Source: a virus. Taken from it: a stretch of DNA of 41,079 nt. The number at the start of each line of letters is the position of its first letter. Position 1 is the first letter of the stretch. Under the pieces are notes generated by a model. It saw only the letters and a program-made list of their open reading frames with translations. It was not told the DNA's origin and ran no database searches. The DNA lies in the IMG/VR virus record IMGVR_UViG_3300032116_009846, positions 1 through 41,079 of that record; one strand, written 5' to 3'. The position numbers and the translations under genes are program-made. Of the stretch, positions 1 through 7,816 are shown in pieces.

Positions 1-48
1 GCAAAGAAGAAGTCTGGCGGTGGCGGAAAGCCACAGCAAATGCTTTAA
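1..48 (+). CDS. 3' end of an upstream gene (partial)
   Basis: The first 16 codons of the window stay open and end at TAA (46-48), encoding a Lys/Gly-rich tail (AKKKSGGGGKPQQML). A perfect terminator hairpin follows 18 nt later, which supports a real gene end. Too little is present to name it. Position beside a phage structural-type gene suggests a virion or packaging gene, but that is inference. Confidence 0.6.
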   Translation, partial: AKKKSGGGGKPQQML

Positions 49-65
49 TAGTATTTGTTTATAGG

Positions 66-98
66 ACAGGGATGGGTACTTGACATCCCTGTTTTATT
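66..98 (+). terminator. Rho-independent terminator
   Basis: ACAGGGATG (66-74) and CATCCCTGT (84-92) form a perfect 9-bp stem with a 9-nt loop, followed by TTTATT. It ends the upstream gene and physically overlaps the hsp20 promoter, whose -35 box begins in the loop. Confidence 0.85.
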
Positions 99-108
99 AT
101 GCTATAAT
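80..108 (+). promoter_or_regulatory. consensus SigA-type promoter for hsp20
   Basis: TTGACA (80-85), a 17-nt spacer and TATAAT (103-108) are both perfect, and TGC precedes the -10 box (extended -10). The predicted start near 115 gives an approximately 50-nt leader carrying AAGGAGG. It is one of the strongest promoters in the window. Confidence 0.9.
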
Positions 109-166
109 TTAGTTGTGCCTGCCCAAAGGGGGGTACAAATTGAACTCGCTTAACAAGGAGGAAATA

Positions 167-586
167 ATGGTAAGTTCATGGTCATTGGATCTTTTTAAGG
201 ATCCATTTTTTATTGGTTTCAACAGAGAGTTGGACCGCTTCTATAATATCCATCGTGAGGCAACTCGTCAATCGTATCCACCATATGATGTGGTGAAGAT
301 TGATGAAGATACTTACAAACTATCTTTGGCTATTGCTGGATTCAGCAAAGATGAGGTAGAGGTTTCTGTGGATAATGGAAGTCTTATTGTAAAGGGTGAG
401 AAAGCCGAAGAGGACGCAAATAATGTCCTGCATAAGGGTATCGCAACCAGAAAGTTCACACGCACCTTTGCTCTTGGAGAGTATATGGAGGTAGATCGTG
501 CTGAAATGGCAGACGGTATTCTTAGCGTCTTTGTGGAAAGAAACATCCCCGAAGAAAAGAAGCCCAAAACTATCAAAATCAAGTAA
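167..586 (+). CDS. hsp20: small heat-shock protein (Hsp20 / alpha-crystallin domain)
   Basis: A 139-residue chaperone of the Hsp20 family, an ATP-independent holdase that keeps unfolding proteins soluble. The alpha-crystallin domain covers roughly residues 38-130: PPYDVVKIDEDTYKLSLAIAGF, a segment reading VDNGSLIVKGEK, then the typical ARKFTRTFxL-like stretch and ADGILSVFVER near the end. The ATG at 167 is chosen because AAGGAGG (155-161) sits just upstream and the in-frame TTG at 113 would fall at or before the predicted transcription start. Phage-encoded Hsp20 is known in T4-like cyanophages, where it is thought to help virion folding. Here it is transcribed from its own consensus promoter, ahead of virion-type genes. 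Confidence 0.92.
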   Translation: MVSSWSLDLFKDPFFIGFNRELDRFYNIHREATRQSYPPYDVVKIDEDTYKLSLAIAGFSKDEVEVSVDNGSLIVKGEKAEEDANNVLHKGIATRKFTRTFALGEYMEVDRAEMADGILSVFVERNIPEEKKPKTIKIK

Positions 587-631
587 ATGATATAATAGAT
601 ACATAGCGTATGGTATCGCTGCCAACGCCCA

Positions 632-656
632 CCTGAGCATGTGGAGAAACTGCTCC
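632..656 (+). repeat. conserved hairpin element, copy E1
   Basis: CCTGAGCATG then a short variable part then AAACTGCTCC. GAGCA (635-639) pairs with TGCTC (651-655) across an 11-nt loop. It is the same element found five times on the minus strand between 18.2 and 21.8 kb, always with CCTGAGCA on the coding strand. Here it lies between hsp20 and the next gene; a TATAAT at 591-596 could start a short transcript through it. Confidence 0.75.
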
Positions 657-666
657 TTTATTGTGC

Positions 667-672
667 TATAAT
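667..672 (+). promoter_or_regulatory. -10 box of a predicted leaderless transcript
   Basis: TGCTATAAT ends 6 nt before the ATG at 679, so transcription would begin at or next to the start codon. No convincing -35 box is seen at 644-649 (GAGAAA); the TG of the extended -10 may compensate. Confidence 0.7.
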
Positions 673-678
673 TGTTTT

Positions 679-1743
679 ATGCCGTATCGTATAGGTGCTA
701 AAGGGTCCAATGGTTGTTCTGGATACCCCGCTTTAAAGGACACAGGAGAGGTTATGGGCTGCCATAATACTCGTTCTGAGGCTGCAGCACAGATCTACGC
801 TATAAACCGCTCTGAGGGCAATATAGGCAAGGCAATGGTCAAAGAGGGCGACATGGTCATGGCCCCACACGAAGAAGAAATGTATGTTGGTCGTGTTGTT
901 CATGTTATGAATGAAGGCATGCTTGGAACTCCAGGGTCAGAGTATGCTCTTGAAGCAAGTGCAGAAGATCCTGCCATACTAATACAATTATTTGAAATGG
1001 AAGAAGGCGGTCTTGAAGAGACTGAGTATTTTGTAGGTGCAAAAGCATCGGAGGTAATGGCTATGCCATCATTAGAATCAAATGTAGGAATGGATAAAGC
1101 ATACGAAGGATGTGGATGTCCAATGTGTAAAGAATTAAATGTAACATGTGAACAATGTCCTCAATGTCAATCTGGAGAAATGAAATCAGATTGCTGTGCT
1201 AATGTAAACAAACAAGCACCATGTTGGGATGGATATGTTCAGCGTGGCATGAAGCCAGGTGCAAATGGTAAGCCAGTTCCAAACTGTGTTCCTGCTGCAA
1301 AGGCTGACGATCTTTGGGAAGATGACGACACAGTTGAGTATGATACAGATGCTGTATCTAAAGCAGAAGGATATTCTCCACCTGCAGGAGCAAGGGCTGC
1401 TGCTCGTAAAGCAATTAAATTTAAAGAAGATGGTAAAGCAAAAGGTGCAGGAACTTCTGTTGGCTGGACTCGTGCAGGGCAGTTAGCAAGAGGAGAATCA
1501 TTATCTCTTAGTACTGTTAAGAGAATGTATTCATACTTCTCACGCCATGAGGTAGACAAGAAGGGTAAGGACTGGGGTAATCAAGCAAACCCATCTAATG
1601 GATACATCATGTGGTTAGCATGGGGTGGAGATGCAGGATTTTCTTGGTCAAGAGGAATTGTTAATCGTGAAAAGGATAAGGCATTGTTTGCTGACTTTGG
1701 TAAAGATTACACAAGAGTACAAACAGAAAAGCATACACTTTAA
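679..1743 (+). CDS. phage structural-region protein, multidomain (354 aa)
   Basis: Residues 1-55 (MPYRIGAKGSNGCSGYPALK, then a TGEVMGCHNTRSEAAAQI stretch) resemble the short N-terminal domain placed ahead of phage proteases and capsid-assembly proteins. A middle acidic domain holds Met-rich KEGDMVMAP and GxxYALEAS segments. A Cys cluster (CGCPMCKE, CEQCPQCQ, about 141-165) looks metal-binding. The last ~110 residues, with GWTRAGQLARGE, RMYSYFSRHEVD and WLAWGGDAGFSWS, match a conserved domain often appended to phage proteases and portal-type proteins (DUF5872-like, from memory). The ATG at 679 has no ribosome-binding site but lies 6 nt past TATAAT. It is followed by two genes with start-stop overlaps. 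Exact role unknown. Confidence 0.75.
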   Translation: MPYRIGAKGSNGCSGYPALKDTGEVMGCHNTRSEAAAQIYAINRSEGNIGKAMVKEGDMVMAPHEEEMYVGRVVHVMNEGMLGTPGSEYALEASAEDPAILIQLFEMEEGGLEETEYFVGAKASEVMAMPSLESNVGMDKAYEGCGCPMCKELNVTCEQCPQCQSGEMKSDCCANVNKQAPCWDGYVQRGMKPGANGKPVPNCVPAAKADDLWEDDDTVEYDTDAVSKAEGYSPPAGARAAARKAIKFKEDGKAKGAGTSVGWTRAGQLARGESLSLSTVKRMYSYFSRHEVDKKGKDWGNQANPSNGYIMWLAWGGDAGFSWSRGIVNREKDKALFADFGKDYTRVQTEKHTL

Positions 1744-1895
1744 TGTCAAAAAGAAAATCATCTGGCAAGTACAGATCAAAGCATCCATTTAATCCAGTTC
1801 AGATTAAAGACGGAATGATTGTTCGTTTAAGAAAAGACGGTACTGTTAAGGCAGTACTTGGTAAATACGGCGAGTATAACAAGAAAGATAAGTAA
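1743..1895 (+). CDS. small basic protein (50 aa)
   Basis: Begins MSKRKSSGKYRSKHPFNPVQ and ends GKYGEYNKKDK. The start codon overlaps the previous stop (TAATG at 1741-1745) and its own stop overlaps the next start in the same way, so all three are translationally coupled. Very Lys/Arg-rich; a nucleic-acid or virion-binding role is possible but not shown. Confidence 0.75.
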   Translation: MSKRKSSGKYRSKHPFNPVQIKDGMIVRLRKDGTVKAVLGKYGEYNKKDK

Positions 1896-2146
1896 TGAAG
1901 GAATTAATACACTTTACGGCAGATTGGTGTAATCCCTGTAAAAGAATGGCTCCAGTTATAGAGCAATTTTTGCTAGACAATACAGATATACACTATGACA
2001 AAATTGATGTAGACACGGATTTTGATAAAGCAGAGGCTTATAATGTTCAAACAATTCCGACGATGATATCAAAAATTGACGGAAAGATTCATGATCGTGT
2101 TTCTGGTGCTGTATCTGAGTTTAAACTTAGGTCTATGTTCTCATGA
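1895..2146 (+). CDS. thioredoxin-like protein
   Basis: An 83-residue thioredoxin-fold protein, slightly shorter than normal thioredoxin (~105). The active site is WCNPC (Cys12 and Cys15) after FTADW, and the cis-proline lies in QTIPTM (Pro55). It should reduce disulfides in the cytosol, possibly supporting ribonucleotide reductase or virion assembly. Start overlaps the previous stop; its last bases overlap the sulfotransferase start (ATGA). Confidence 0.9.
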   Translation: MKELIHFTADWCNPCKRMAPVIEQFLLDNTDIHYDKIDVDTDFDKAEAYNVQTIPTMISKIDGKIHDRVSGAVSEFKLRSMFS

Positions 2147-2880
2147 AGTATAACAAAGTTTATTTTTTGCATATACCAAAAACTGGCGGTAGATTTTTAA
2201 CAAAATATATACTCAGACCAATGGAAGAAACTCTATCTAAGCATGGCATTGAGTACCTTAGAATGCCAGAAGATATGAGACAGCATGGAGGTTGGCCATT
2301 TTTTATAGATGATGAAACATATGTTATTTCGGTCTTTAGAGAGCCTTGTGAGTTTTTTGTTAGTGCAGTATGTCATGCTGCTGCAGGTAGGGCAGAACTA
2401 ATAGACAAAGAAAATTGGCATGTCATAAAAGGGGAAAACCTTATTGTTGAAAAAGAGGAACTTTTTGAAAAGTTAAATACTTGGAATTATATTAAAGATT
2501 TTCAGTCTCATAATTTTTCTTTAAGTCCAGATCCAGCAGCAATGTCTGTTATTAAAGAGGCACAATTTTTTCATGATGAAGGAAAAGAATATGATAAAGG
2601 TTTGATATATGATAGGATAAAGAGAACTAATCTTTTTATTAGAACCAATGAATTAAAGTCAATGGACTACAGTTTATTAGTTAAAAAAATATCAGATGAT
2701 TTGGGAATTGAAATAAATATAGATCTATCAGAGATTAACAAAACACATTTTAAAAATGATGCCTCAGAAAAACTATTTAACTCTTTAGATCAAAATGAAA
2801 AAAATATGATACTTAAAAACTTTCCTTTAGATAAAGAAATATTTGACAATGATTCTTTGTTTTGGAACCCTAATCGTTAG
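2143..2880 (+). CDS. sulfotransferase-family protein
   Basis: A 245-residue protein with the PAPS 5'-phosphosulfate loop HIPKTGGRFL (residues 10-19) and a 3'-phosphate-binding segment VFREPCEFFVS (Arg66, Ser74). These are the two signatures of the carbohydrate-sulfotransferase fold. It would move sulfate from PAPS to a glycan or small molecule; the substrate is not visible. Coupled by ATGA overlap to the thioredoxin-like gene. Its end overlaps by 11 bp a convergent minus-strand gene. Confidence 0.8.
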   Translation: MKYNKVYFLHIPKTGGRFLTKYILRPMEETLSKHGIEYLRMPEDMRQHGGWPFFIDDETYVISVFREPCEFFVSAVCHAAAGRAELIDKENWHVIKGENLIVEKEELFEKLNTWNYIKDFQSHNFSLSPDPAAMSVIKEAQFFHDEGKEYDKGLIYDRIKRTNLFIRTNELKSMDYSLLVKKISDDLGIEINIDLSEINKTHFKNDASEKLFNSLDQNEKNMILKNFPLDKEIFDNDSLFWNPNR

Positions 2881-3028
2881 ATAAATATTTTTTTATAAGT
2901 TCCATGATTGCAATAGTGTATTTGTCATAGTCTATTTCAATAATAAGGTTGCCATCTATTAATTTATGTACCTTTATCTCTTTACCAATCTCAAATAATA
3001 TATTTTTGATTTCAGTTTCTAAATTCAT
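2870..3028 (-). CDS. hypothetical protein (52 aa)
   Basis: Starts MNLETEIKNILFEIGKEIKV and ends MELIKKYLSND. Its ATG overlaps the stop of the upstream glycosyltransferase gene (TAATG), so it is translated as the second gene of that operon. Predicted mixed helix/strand; no family recognised. Confidence 0.7.
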   Translation of the reverse strand: MNLETEIKNILFEIGKEIKVHKLIDGNLIIEIDYDKYTIAIMELIKKYLSND

Positions 3029-4089
3029 TATTCGTTTCCAATAGGATAATTTATTTGTTTTTTTACTTTGTTAAGTGATTCATAATCTGTTGCTCCCCAA
3101 TATCCAAAATATTTTCCAGATATTATATTTTTAAAATTTAATTTTGAGTTAAAATTTTTTGTAGTTAAATAGTCTATTCCAACTTGATTTGAGTTATATG
3201 TTCGCCAGTTATGATCTTTGTCTAATGGCTCACCACTTGATTTGCCAGAATCTTTATCTACAAAAATTTTATTTAAAGTAGCAATGGTTGGATATTTTGG
3301 ACTAAAAATTTTATACCCTCTGCTCAAAAGTCTAATAGAATAGTTTGTTTGATCACCGTGCCAGTGGTCTTCTGGATCATGCATAACATCTCTGTTTAAA
3401 TTTGCTTTAGAAAACATAAATGCTGCATGTATACATTTGGATTCTTCATACTCTTTTTTATTCATATATTCACGACCATATACTGTTGGAAAATTTAAAA
3501 GATCTTCAATAAAAAAATTACCCTGCTTTCCATCATAAATAAAATCAATTGTGACCATGCCCCTATCTATTAAATTCTTAGCATTTTTTTCTAGATTTAG
3601 TGGATCTATTTCAAATATGTCTTGATTGTCGTTAGTTGTAGCATAAACTTTGTTAGGTTCGTCTTCATAATAAGTCCAAAAAAATCCAGTAGTTGCAGAC
3701 AAAACTAATTTATTTTCATCAATACCATTATCATTTTTAATTTTATTAAAAATAGTTATTAGTTCTGTGTCCCATTTTTTTGGAAAAAATGTATGAGCAT
3801 CTATTTGAAACATATATTCAAAGTTTTTAAATTGTAGCAGAGAGGCATTCATTCTTGCAAATCCAGTCCCCATGGGTGCTGGGGTCATTAATTCAGCATA
3901 GAATATTTGATCGTTATTAGTTAAAAAATTATTATTTAGCAGCGAGTGCTCTTGTTTTAATATATTATTAAATATTCCAAAGTAAATATTTTCTGGATTA
4001 TCTGCATTTGATAACGCACTACGAACTGTTTGCTCTATAAACCTTTCTTCGCATGCTGCTATAGATATAAAAATTGAGTCCTTAATCAT
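3028..4089 (-). CDS. glycosyltransferase, PF11397 (GlcNAc-transferase-like)
   Basis: A 353-residue cytosolic glycosyltransferase. IFISIAACEERFIEQTV at the N-terminus, the metal/nucleotide-sugar motif QIDAHTFF (Asp97-x-His99, replacing the usual DxD) and the C-terminal DPEDHWHGDQTNYSIRLLSR segment are typical of the PF11397 family. The likely reaction is addition of a sugar to a protein or cell-surface acceptor. Its Shine-Dalgarno AGGAGG (4100-4095) lies inside the acceptor stem of the upstream tRNA-Thr gene, 5 nt before ATG. It forms a two-gene operon with 2870-3028. Confidence 0.82.
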   Translation of the reverse strand: MIKDSIFISIAACEERFIEQTVRSALSNADNPENIYFGIFNNILKQEHSLLNNNFLTNNDQIFYAELMTPAPMGTGFARMNASLLQFKNFEYMFQIDAHTFFPKKWDTELITIFNKIKNDNGIDENKLVLSATTGFFWTYYEDEPNKVYATTNDNQDIFEIDPLNLEKNAKNLIDRGMVTIDFIYDGKQGNFFIEDLLNFPTVYGREYMNKKEYEESKCIHAAFMFSKANLNRDVMHDPEDHWHGDQTNYSIRLLSRGYKIFSPKYPTIATLNKIFVDKDSGKSSGEPLDKDHNWRTYNSNQVGIDYLTTKNFNSKLNFKNIISGKYFGYWGATDYESLNKVKKQINYPIGNE

Positions 4090-4092
4090 TTG

Positions 4093-4164
4093 AGCCTCCT
4101 GTAGGATTTGAACCTACGACAACCCGCTTACAAGGCGGGTACTCTACCCCTGAGTTAAGGAGGC
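4093..4164 (-). tRNA. trnT: tRNA-Thr (anticodon TGT)
   Basis: Full cloverleaf: acceptor GCCTCCT/AGGAGGC, D-arm ACTC/GAGT, anticodon arm CCCGC-CTTGTAA-GCGGG, T-arm GTAGG-TTCAAAT-CCTAC. CCA is not encoded. Reads ACA, a codon favoured in A/T-rich genes. Its 3' acceptor strand doubles as the ribosome-binding site of the next gene. Confidence 0.95.
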
Positions 4165-4172
4165 AATCCATA

Positions 4173-6212
4173 TTATTTTACATCAAACCTATCAAGCATC
4201 ATAACTTTATTCCATGCCAAAGCAAAATCATTGATAAATTTTTCTTTAGCATCATCAGAGGCATACACTTCTGAAATTGCTCTAAGTTCTGAGTTAGAGG
4301 CAAGAATAAGGTCTACACGAGGAACACCTACTGCCTGATCTGCATTGGTATATGAAAGAAGGTTGGCTAGATATGTATTGTCTAGGCTATTATTTTCCAA
4401 ACTTCTCATTCCAGAAAGAAGAAGGACCATCTCAACTGGTGTTAGTCCAAGCAGGTTGGACTTTTCTACAAGCAAGACTTCTTCTTGAACGACTATTGAT
4501 GAATCAACATAGTTGCGGAATGCATCAAACATTGGCTCTAAAACTGCAAACGACTCTATGTCTGTTTGCTCTTGAGTAGCATCAGTTCTTCCAATAGTAA
4601 ATGGAACCTTAACACTTTCTCCAGAAGCCTTTTCAATCGCAGAACATCCAGCCAATACAATCAAGTCGGCAATCGATAGTTTATATTCTCTCTGTAGAGA
4701 CTCTAGGTATGACAATACATCTGAAATAATTTTATGATTGTTAATCTTCCAATTATTTTGTGGCTGCAGCCTAATGCGAGCACCATTTGCACCACCACGC
4801 TTGTCTGTCTTGCGAAATGTGGATGCAGAAGCCCATGCAGTATAAACAAAATGATATGCAGGAATATCAGAAGACTTAATTCTATTCTTCACATCATTAA
4901 CATCTAAATCTACATGTTCATATTGTGGAACTGGATCTTGCCATATAAGTTGTTGAGAAGGAACTTCCTTACCAAGATATCTAGATATAGGACCCATATC
5001 TCTGTGTGTCAACTTAAACCAGGCACGAGCAAATGCATTTGAGAAATAATCAAAATCTTCAAGGAATTTGCGTGAAATCTTTTCATACTCTGGATCAAAC
5101 TTGAGAGCCAAATCTGCTGTTGTCATTACTGGAGCATGGAACTTACCTTCGATATGTGCATCTGGAACTAAATTAGCAGCAGACTCGTCTGTAGGAATCC
5201 ATTGTGTTGCACCAGCAGGTGACTTTACCTGCTTCCAATCATACTTAAACAAAATCTTTAAGTAAGAGTTGTCCCACTTGGTTGGCGTAGGAGTCCATGC
5301 ACCTTCAATACCACTTGTGATGGTATCTTCTGCATTACCCTTGCCAAATGAATTCTTCCAGCCAAGTCCCATATCTTCAATAGGGGCAGCCTCTGGATTA
5401 GGACCAACATGCGAAGGATCTCCTGCGCCATGTGCTTTACCAAAAGCGTGACCGCCTGCAATAAGGGCAACGGTTTCTTCATCATTCATGGCCATTCTTG
5501 CAAATGTCTCACGAATATCTTTTGCTGAAAGAAGTGGATCTGGATTGCCATTTGGACCTTCAGGATTTACATAAATCAATCCCATTTGTACAGCAGCAAG
5601 AGGATTCTCTAACTCACGATCACCGCTATAACGGTTGTCTGCAAGCCATTCTTTTTCGCTGCCCCAGTATGTGTCATCTGCTTCCCAAACATCTTCACGA
5701 CCTCCACCAAAACCGAAAGTCTTGAAGCCCATATTTTCAAGAGCAACATTACCAGCAAGAATCATTAGGTCAGCCCATGAAATCTTTCTACCATACTTTT
5801 GTTTAATTGGCCAAAGAAGTCTACGAGCCTTGTCAAGGTTTCCATTGTCAGGCCATGAGTTCTGTGGAGCAAAACGATGTAGTCCTTCTCCAGCCCCACC
5901 ACGACCATCAGTTGTTCTGTATGTCCCTGCGCTGTGCCATGCCATACGGATAAAGAATGGACCATAGTTGCCATAATCAGCAGGCCACCAATCTTGCGAG
6001 GTAGTTAGAAGTGTATCAATATCCTTCTTTACTGCATCAAGATCTAAATTGTTAAACTCTTCAGCATAGTTAAAACCATCTGGCATTGGGTCAGACTTTT
6101 CTGAATGCTTTCTTAACGGGGACAAGTCTAGTTGATTTGGCCACCAGTCCTTGTTTGTTGTTGCTTCGGTTGTATATGTTTTACCAGTGTATGGACACTT
6201 TACTTCACTCAT
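4173..6212 (-). CDS. katG: catalase-peroxidase KatG, shortened C-terminal domain
   Basis: Bifunctional haem catalase-peroxidase that removes H2O2. All catalytic residues of the N-terminal haem domain are present: distal Arg89, Trp92 and His93 in [13 protein letters not shown]; the Met-Tyr-Trp adduct residues Trp92, Tyr214 ([10 protein letters not shown]) and Met240 (ARMAMNDEE); proximal His255 ([10 protein letters not shown]); and Arg411 (GPISRYLG). At 679 residues it is about 50 shorter than usual KatG. The missing part is mainly in the C-terminal domain, between the MRSLENN and [16 protein letters not shown] segments. Starts 5' to AGAGAAAGAGAAC. It follows a structured leader and its own promoter, so it is expressed separately from the carbamoyltransferase upstream. 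KatG is unusual in a phage. Confidence 0.95.
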   Translation of the reverse strand: MSEVKCPYTGKTYTTEATTNKDWWPNQLDLSPLRKHSEKSDPMPDGFNYAEEFNNLDLDAVKKDIDTLLTTSQDWWPADYGNYGPFFIRMAWHSAGTYRTTDGRGGAGEGLHRFAPQNSWPDNGNLDKARRLLWPIKQKYGRKISWADLMILAGNVALENMGFKTFGFGGGREDVWEADDTYWGSEKEWLADNRYSGDRELENPLAAVQMGLIYVNPEGPNGNPDPLLSAKDIRETFARMAMNDEETVALIAGGHAFGKAHGAGDPSHVGPNPEAAPIEDMGLGWKNSFGKGNAEDTITSGIEGAWTPTPTKWDNSYLKILFKYDWKQVKSPAGATQWIPTDESAANLVPDAHIEGKFHAPVMTTADLALKFDPEYEKISRKFLEDFDYFSNAFARAWFKLTHRDMGPISRYLGKEVPSQQLIWQDPVPQYEHVDLDVNDVKNRIKSSDIPAYHFVYTAWASASTFRKTDKRGGANGARIRLQPQNNWKINNHKIISDVLSYLESLQREYKLSIADLIVLAGCSAIEKASGESVKVPFTIGRTDATQEQTDIESFAVLEPMFDAFRNYVDSSIVVQEEVLLVEKSNLLGLTPVEMVLLLSGMRSLENNSLDNTYLANLLSYTNADQAVGVPRVDLILASNSELRAISEVYASDDAKEKFINDFALAWNKVMMLDRFDVK

Positions 6213-6299
6213 GAGTTCTCTTTCTCTTAAAAATAGGGGGTGTAGTGTTGCAACATAGGCTATATATGTTTCCCGACAAATATAGGCTAACTACACCTT
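6213..6299 (-). promoter_or_regulatory. structured 5' leader of katG
   Basis: About 87 nt separate the predicted transcription start from katG. GGTGTAGT at the very 5' end (plus 6290-6297) pairs perfectly with ACTACACC (plus 6239-6246), closing a ~60-nt domain that also holds TAGCCTAT twice (plus 6282-6289 and 6255-6262) and the palindrome GTTGCAAC (6247-6254). A CCCCTATTTTT run follows the closing stem, so termination or attenuation is conceivable. The direct repeats could instead be a regulator's site. Confidence 0.6.
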
Positions 6300-6305
6300 A
6301 GTATA

Positions 6306-6334
6306 ATTATAGCATCTCACCTGCAGATTGTAAA
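6306..6334 (-). promoter_or_regulatory. katG promoter
   Basis: TTTACA, 17-nt spacer ending TGC, then TATAAT (plus 6306-6311). The -35 box lies inside the 3' end of the carbamoyltransferase gene. Confidence 0.8.
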
Positions 6335-7738
6335 GTTATATTGTTTTTCCCACTTTAAAATGTCATTCTCATCATTTAGGAGTGGCTGGCCCTTTATATT
6401 TAGGCTAGTATTTAATAGGATTGGCACACCAGTTTCAAGATAAAATTTATTTAAAACCCTGTATAAACCACGATGCTGTTCCCTATTGACTGTTTGAACT
6501 CTAGATGTGCCGTCAGCGTGAACAACAGAGGGTATTTTGTCTGGCTGAAGACATTTAACTGTATACTGCATATAAGGGCTTTTAAAGTCCATATCAAACC
6601 ACTTAGACGCACACTCTTCCAAAACTACTGGAGCAAATGGTCTAAACAATTCTCTTTGCTTAATTAAATTAACTTTGTCTTTAATGTTTGGATCTCTTGG
6701 GTCAGCAAGAATAGATCTATTGCCAAGTGCTCTTGGACCATATTCTGCTCTACCTGTTGCTACTGCTACGATTCCATCTTTTAATATGCCGTCGATAATT
6801 TTCTGAACAGGATAATCTCCACCAAGATCGTAGCCAAGATATGGTGTTTTCCAGTTTATGTGCTTACCGTACAAAGCAGCGGCGGCACCTAAAGAAGAAC
6901 CAGCATCACCAGGATTAGGCATAATCCAAACATCTTTAAATATATTCCAAAGCAAGGTGTTAGCAGAAGAGTTAAGAGCACAACCACCCATAAACACAAG
7001 GTTTGTTTTACCAGTTATGGAATAAGCCATGTGCATAAACTCGTTTAATCTTTGCTGATATACCATTTGAACTGCTGCTGCTATATCAAATTTATCTTGT
7101 TCTGATTCAACATGCCCCCAGTCATGAATTCCTTTATGAAAATTATACTTTTGTTTATGATATGATGGAAAATATTCATCTACTTTTCTATAATACTTTG
7201 TCCAATCCCCATACGCAGCCATGCCCATCATAATATATTCTTCTTGGTTTGGCATTAAACCTATTAATTGTGTAAATGCAGAATAAAACAATCCAAAACT
7301 TACTGGATAGTTTTGTTTGTATTTTAGTTTAATCTTTTCTCCTTCTCCTACCCATATAGTTGAAGTGTTGTACTCTCCTATAGCATCAAGAACAACTATG
7401 ACTGCATCGTTAAACTTGCTGGTATAGTATCCTGCAGCAGCGTGTGAATAGTGATGGCTGAAATATTTTATAGGAAGATCCATTGGTATATTCGGTTTCC
7501 AGTCTGCACTTCCACCTCTTAAAAATATTCTAGACCTTTTAAGTTGTGGTTTTTCATAGTACGCTATGTGTGTTGGTGTGCCATAATTTAGCATATCTAA
7601 ATAAATATCTCTGTTGTTATACCAGTCATTTTTTTGTTTGCTATATCTTTCAGCATGTCCTGCAAAAAGAATTTCTCCATCTTTAATTAAAGATATAGAT
7701 GCATCATGTGATGTTTCATTGATACCAAGAATAATCAT
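6317..7738 (-). CDS. carbamoyltransferase (NodU/CmcH/TobZ family)
   Basis: A 473-residue O-carbamoyltransferase. Residues 1-290 form the ASKHA/Kae1-like adenylation domain: INETSHDAS at the start, metal ligands in SHHYSHA (His95, His99), LDAIGE, and VFMGGCALN. The C-terminal domain that handles carbamoyl phosphate shows GRAEYGPRALGNRSILADP (330-347) and LLNTSLNIKGQP. It is shorter than the 550-600 residues typical of the family, ending soon after the last motif. It would carbamoylate a hydroxyl on a sugar or nucleobase; related viral enzymes act on 5-hydroxymethylcytosine. Neighbours (glycosyltransferase, SGNH hydrolase, oxygenase) fit either surface or DNA modification. Confidence 0.9.
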   Translation of the reverse strand: MIILGINETSHDASISLIKDGEILFAGHAERYSKQKNDWYNNRDIYLDMLNYGTPTHIAYYEKPQLKRSRIFLRGGSADWKPNIPMDLPIKYFSHHYSHAAAGYYTSKFNDAVIVVLDAIGEYNTSTIWVGEGEKIKLKYKQNYPVSFGLFYSAFTQLIGLMPNQEEYIMMGMAAYGDWTKYYRKVDEYFPSYHKQKYNFHKGIHDWGHVESEQDKFDIAAAVQMVYQQRLNEFMHMAYSITGKTNLVFMGGCALNSSANTLLWNIFKDVWIMPNPGDAGSSLGAAAALYGKHINWKTPYLGYDLGGDYPVQKIIDGILKDGIVAVATGRAEYGPRALGNRSILADPRDPNIKDKVNLIKQRELFRPFAPVVLEECASKWFDMDFKSPYMQYTVKCLQPDKIPSVVHADGTSRVQTVNREQHRGLYRVLNKFYLETGVPILLNTSLNIKGQPLLNDENDILKWEKQYNFTICR

Positions 7739-7816
7739 TAGTATATAAATTGTTTCTTTTTCTTTTTTCTATTTTTAAAAAATAAAAAAATTTTATAAAA
7801 AAACCATCTGATGTTG

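Noticed and set aside
661-678. In-frame TTG start 18 nt upstream of 679
   Set aside because: It lies within the -10 promoter region and has no ribosome site.
5068-5967. Plus-strand open frames opposite katG
   Set aside because: KatG is unambiguous on minus; these have no start signals and unlikely composition.
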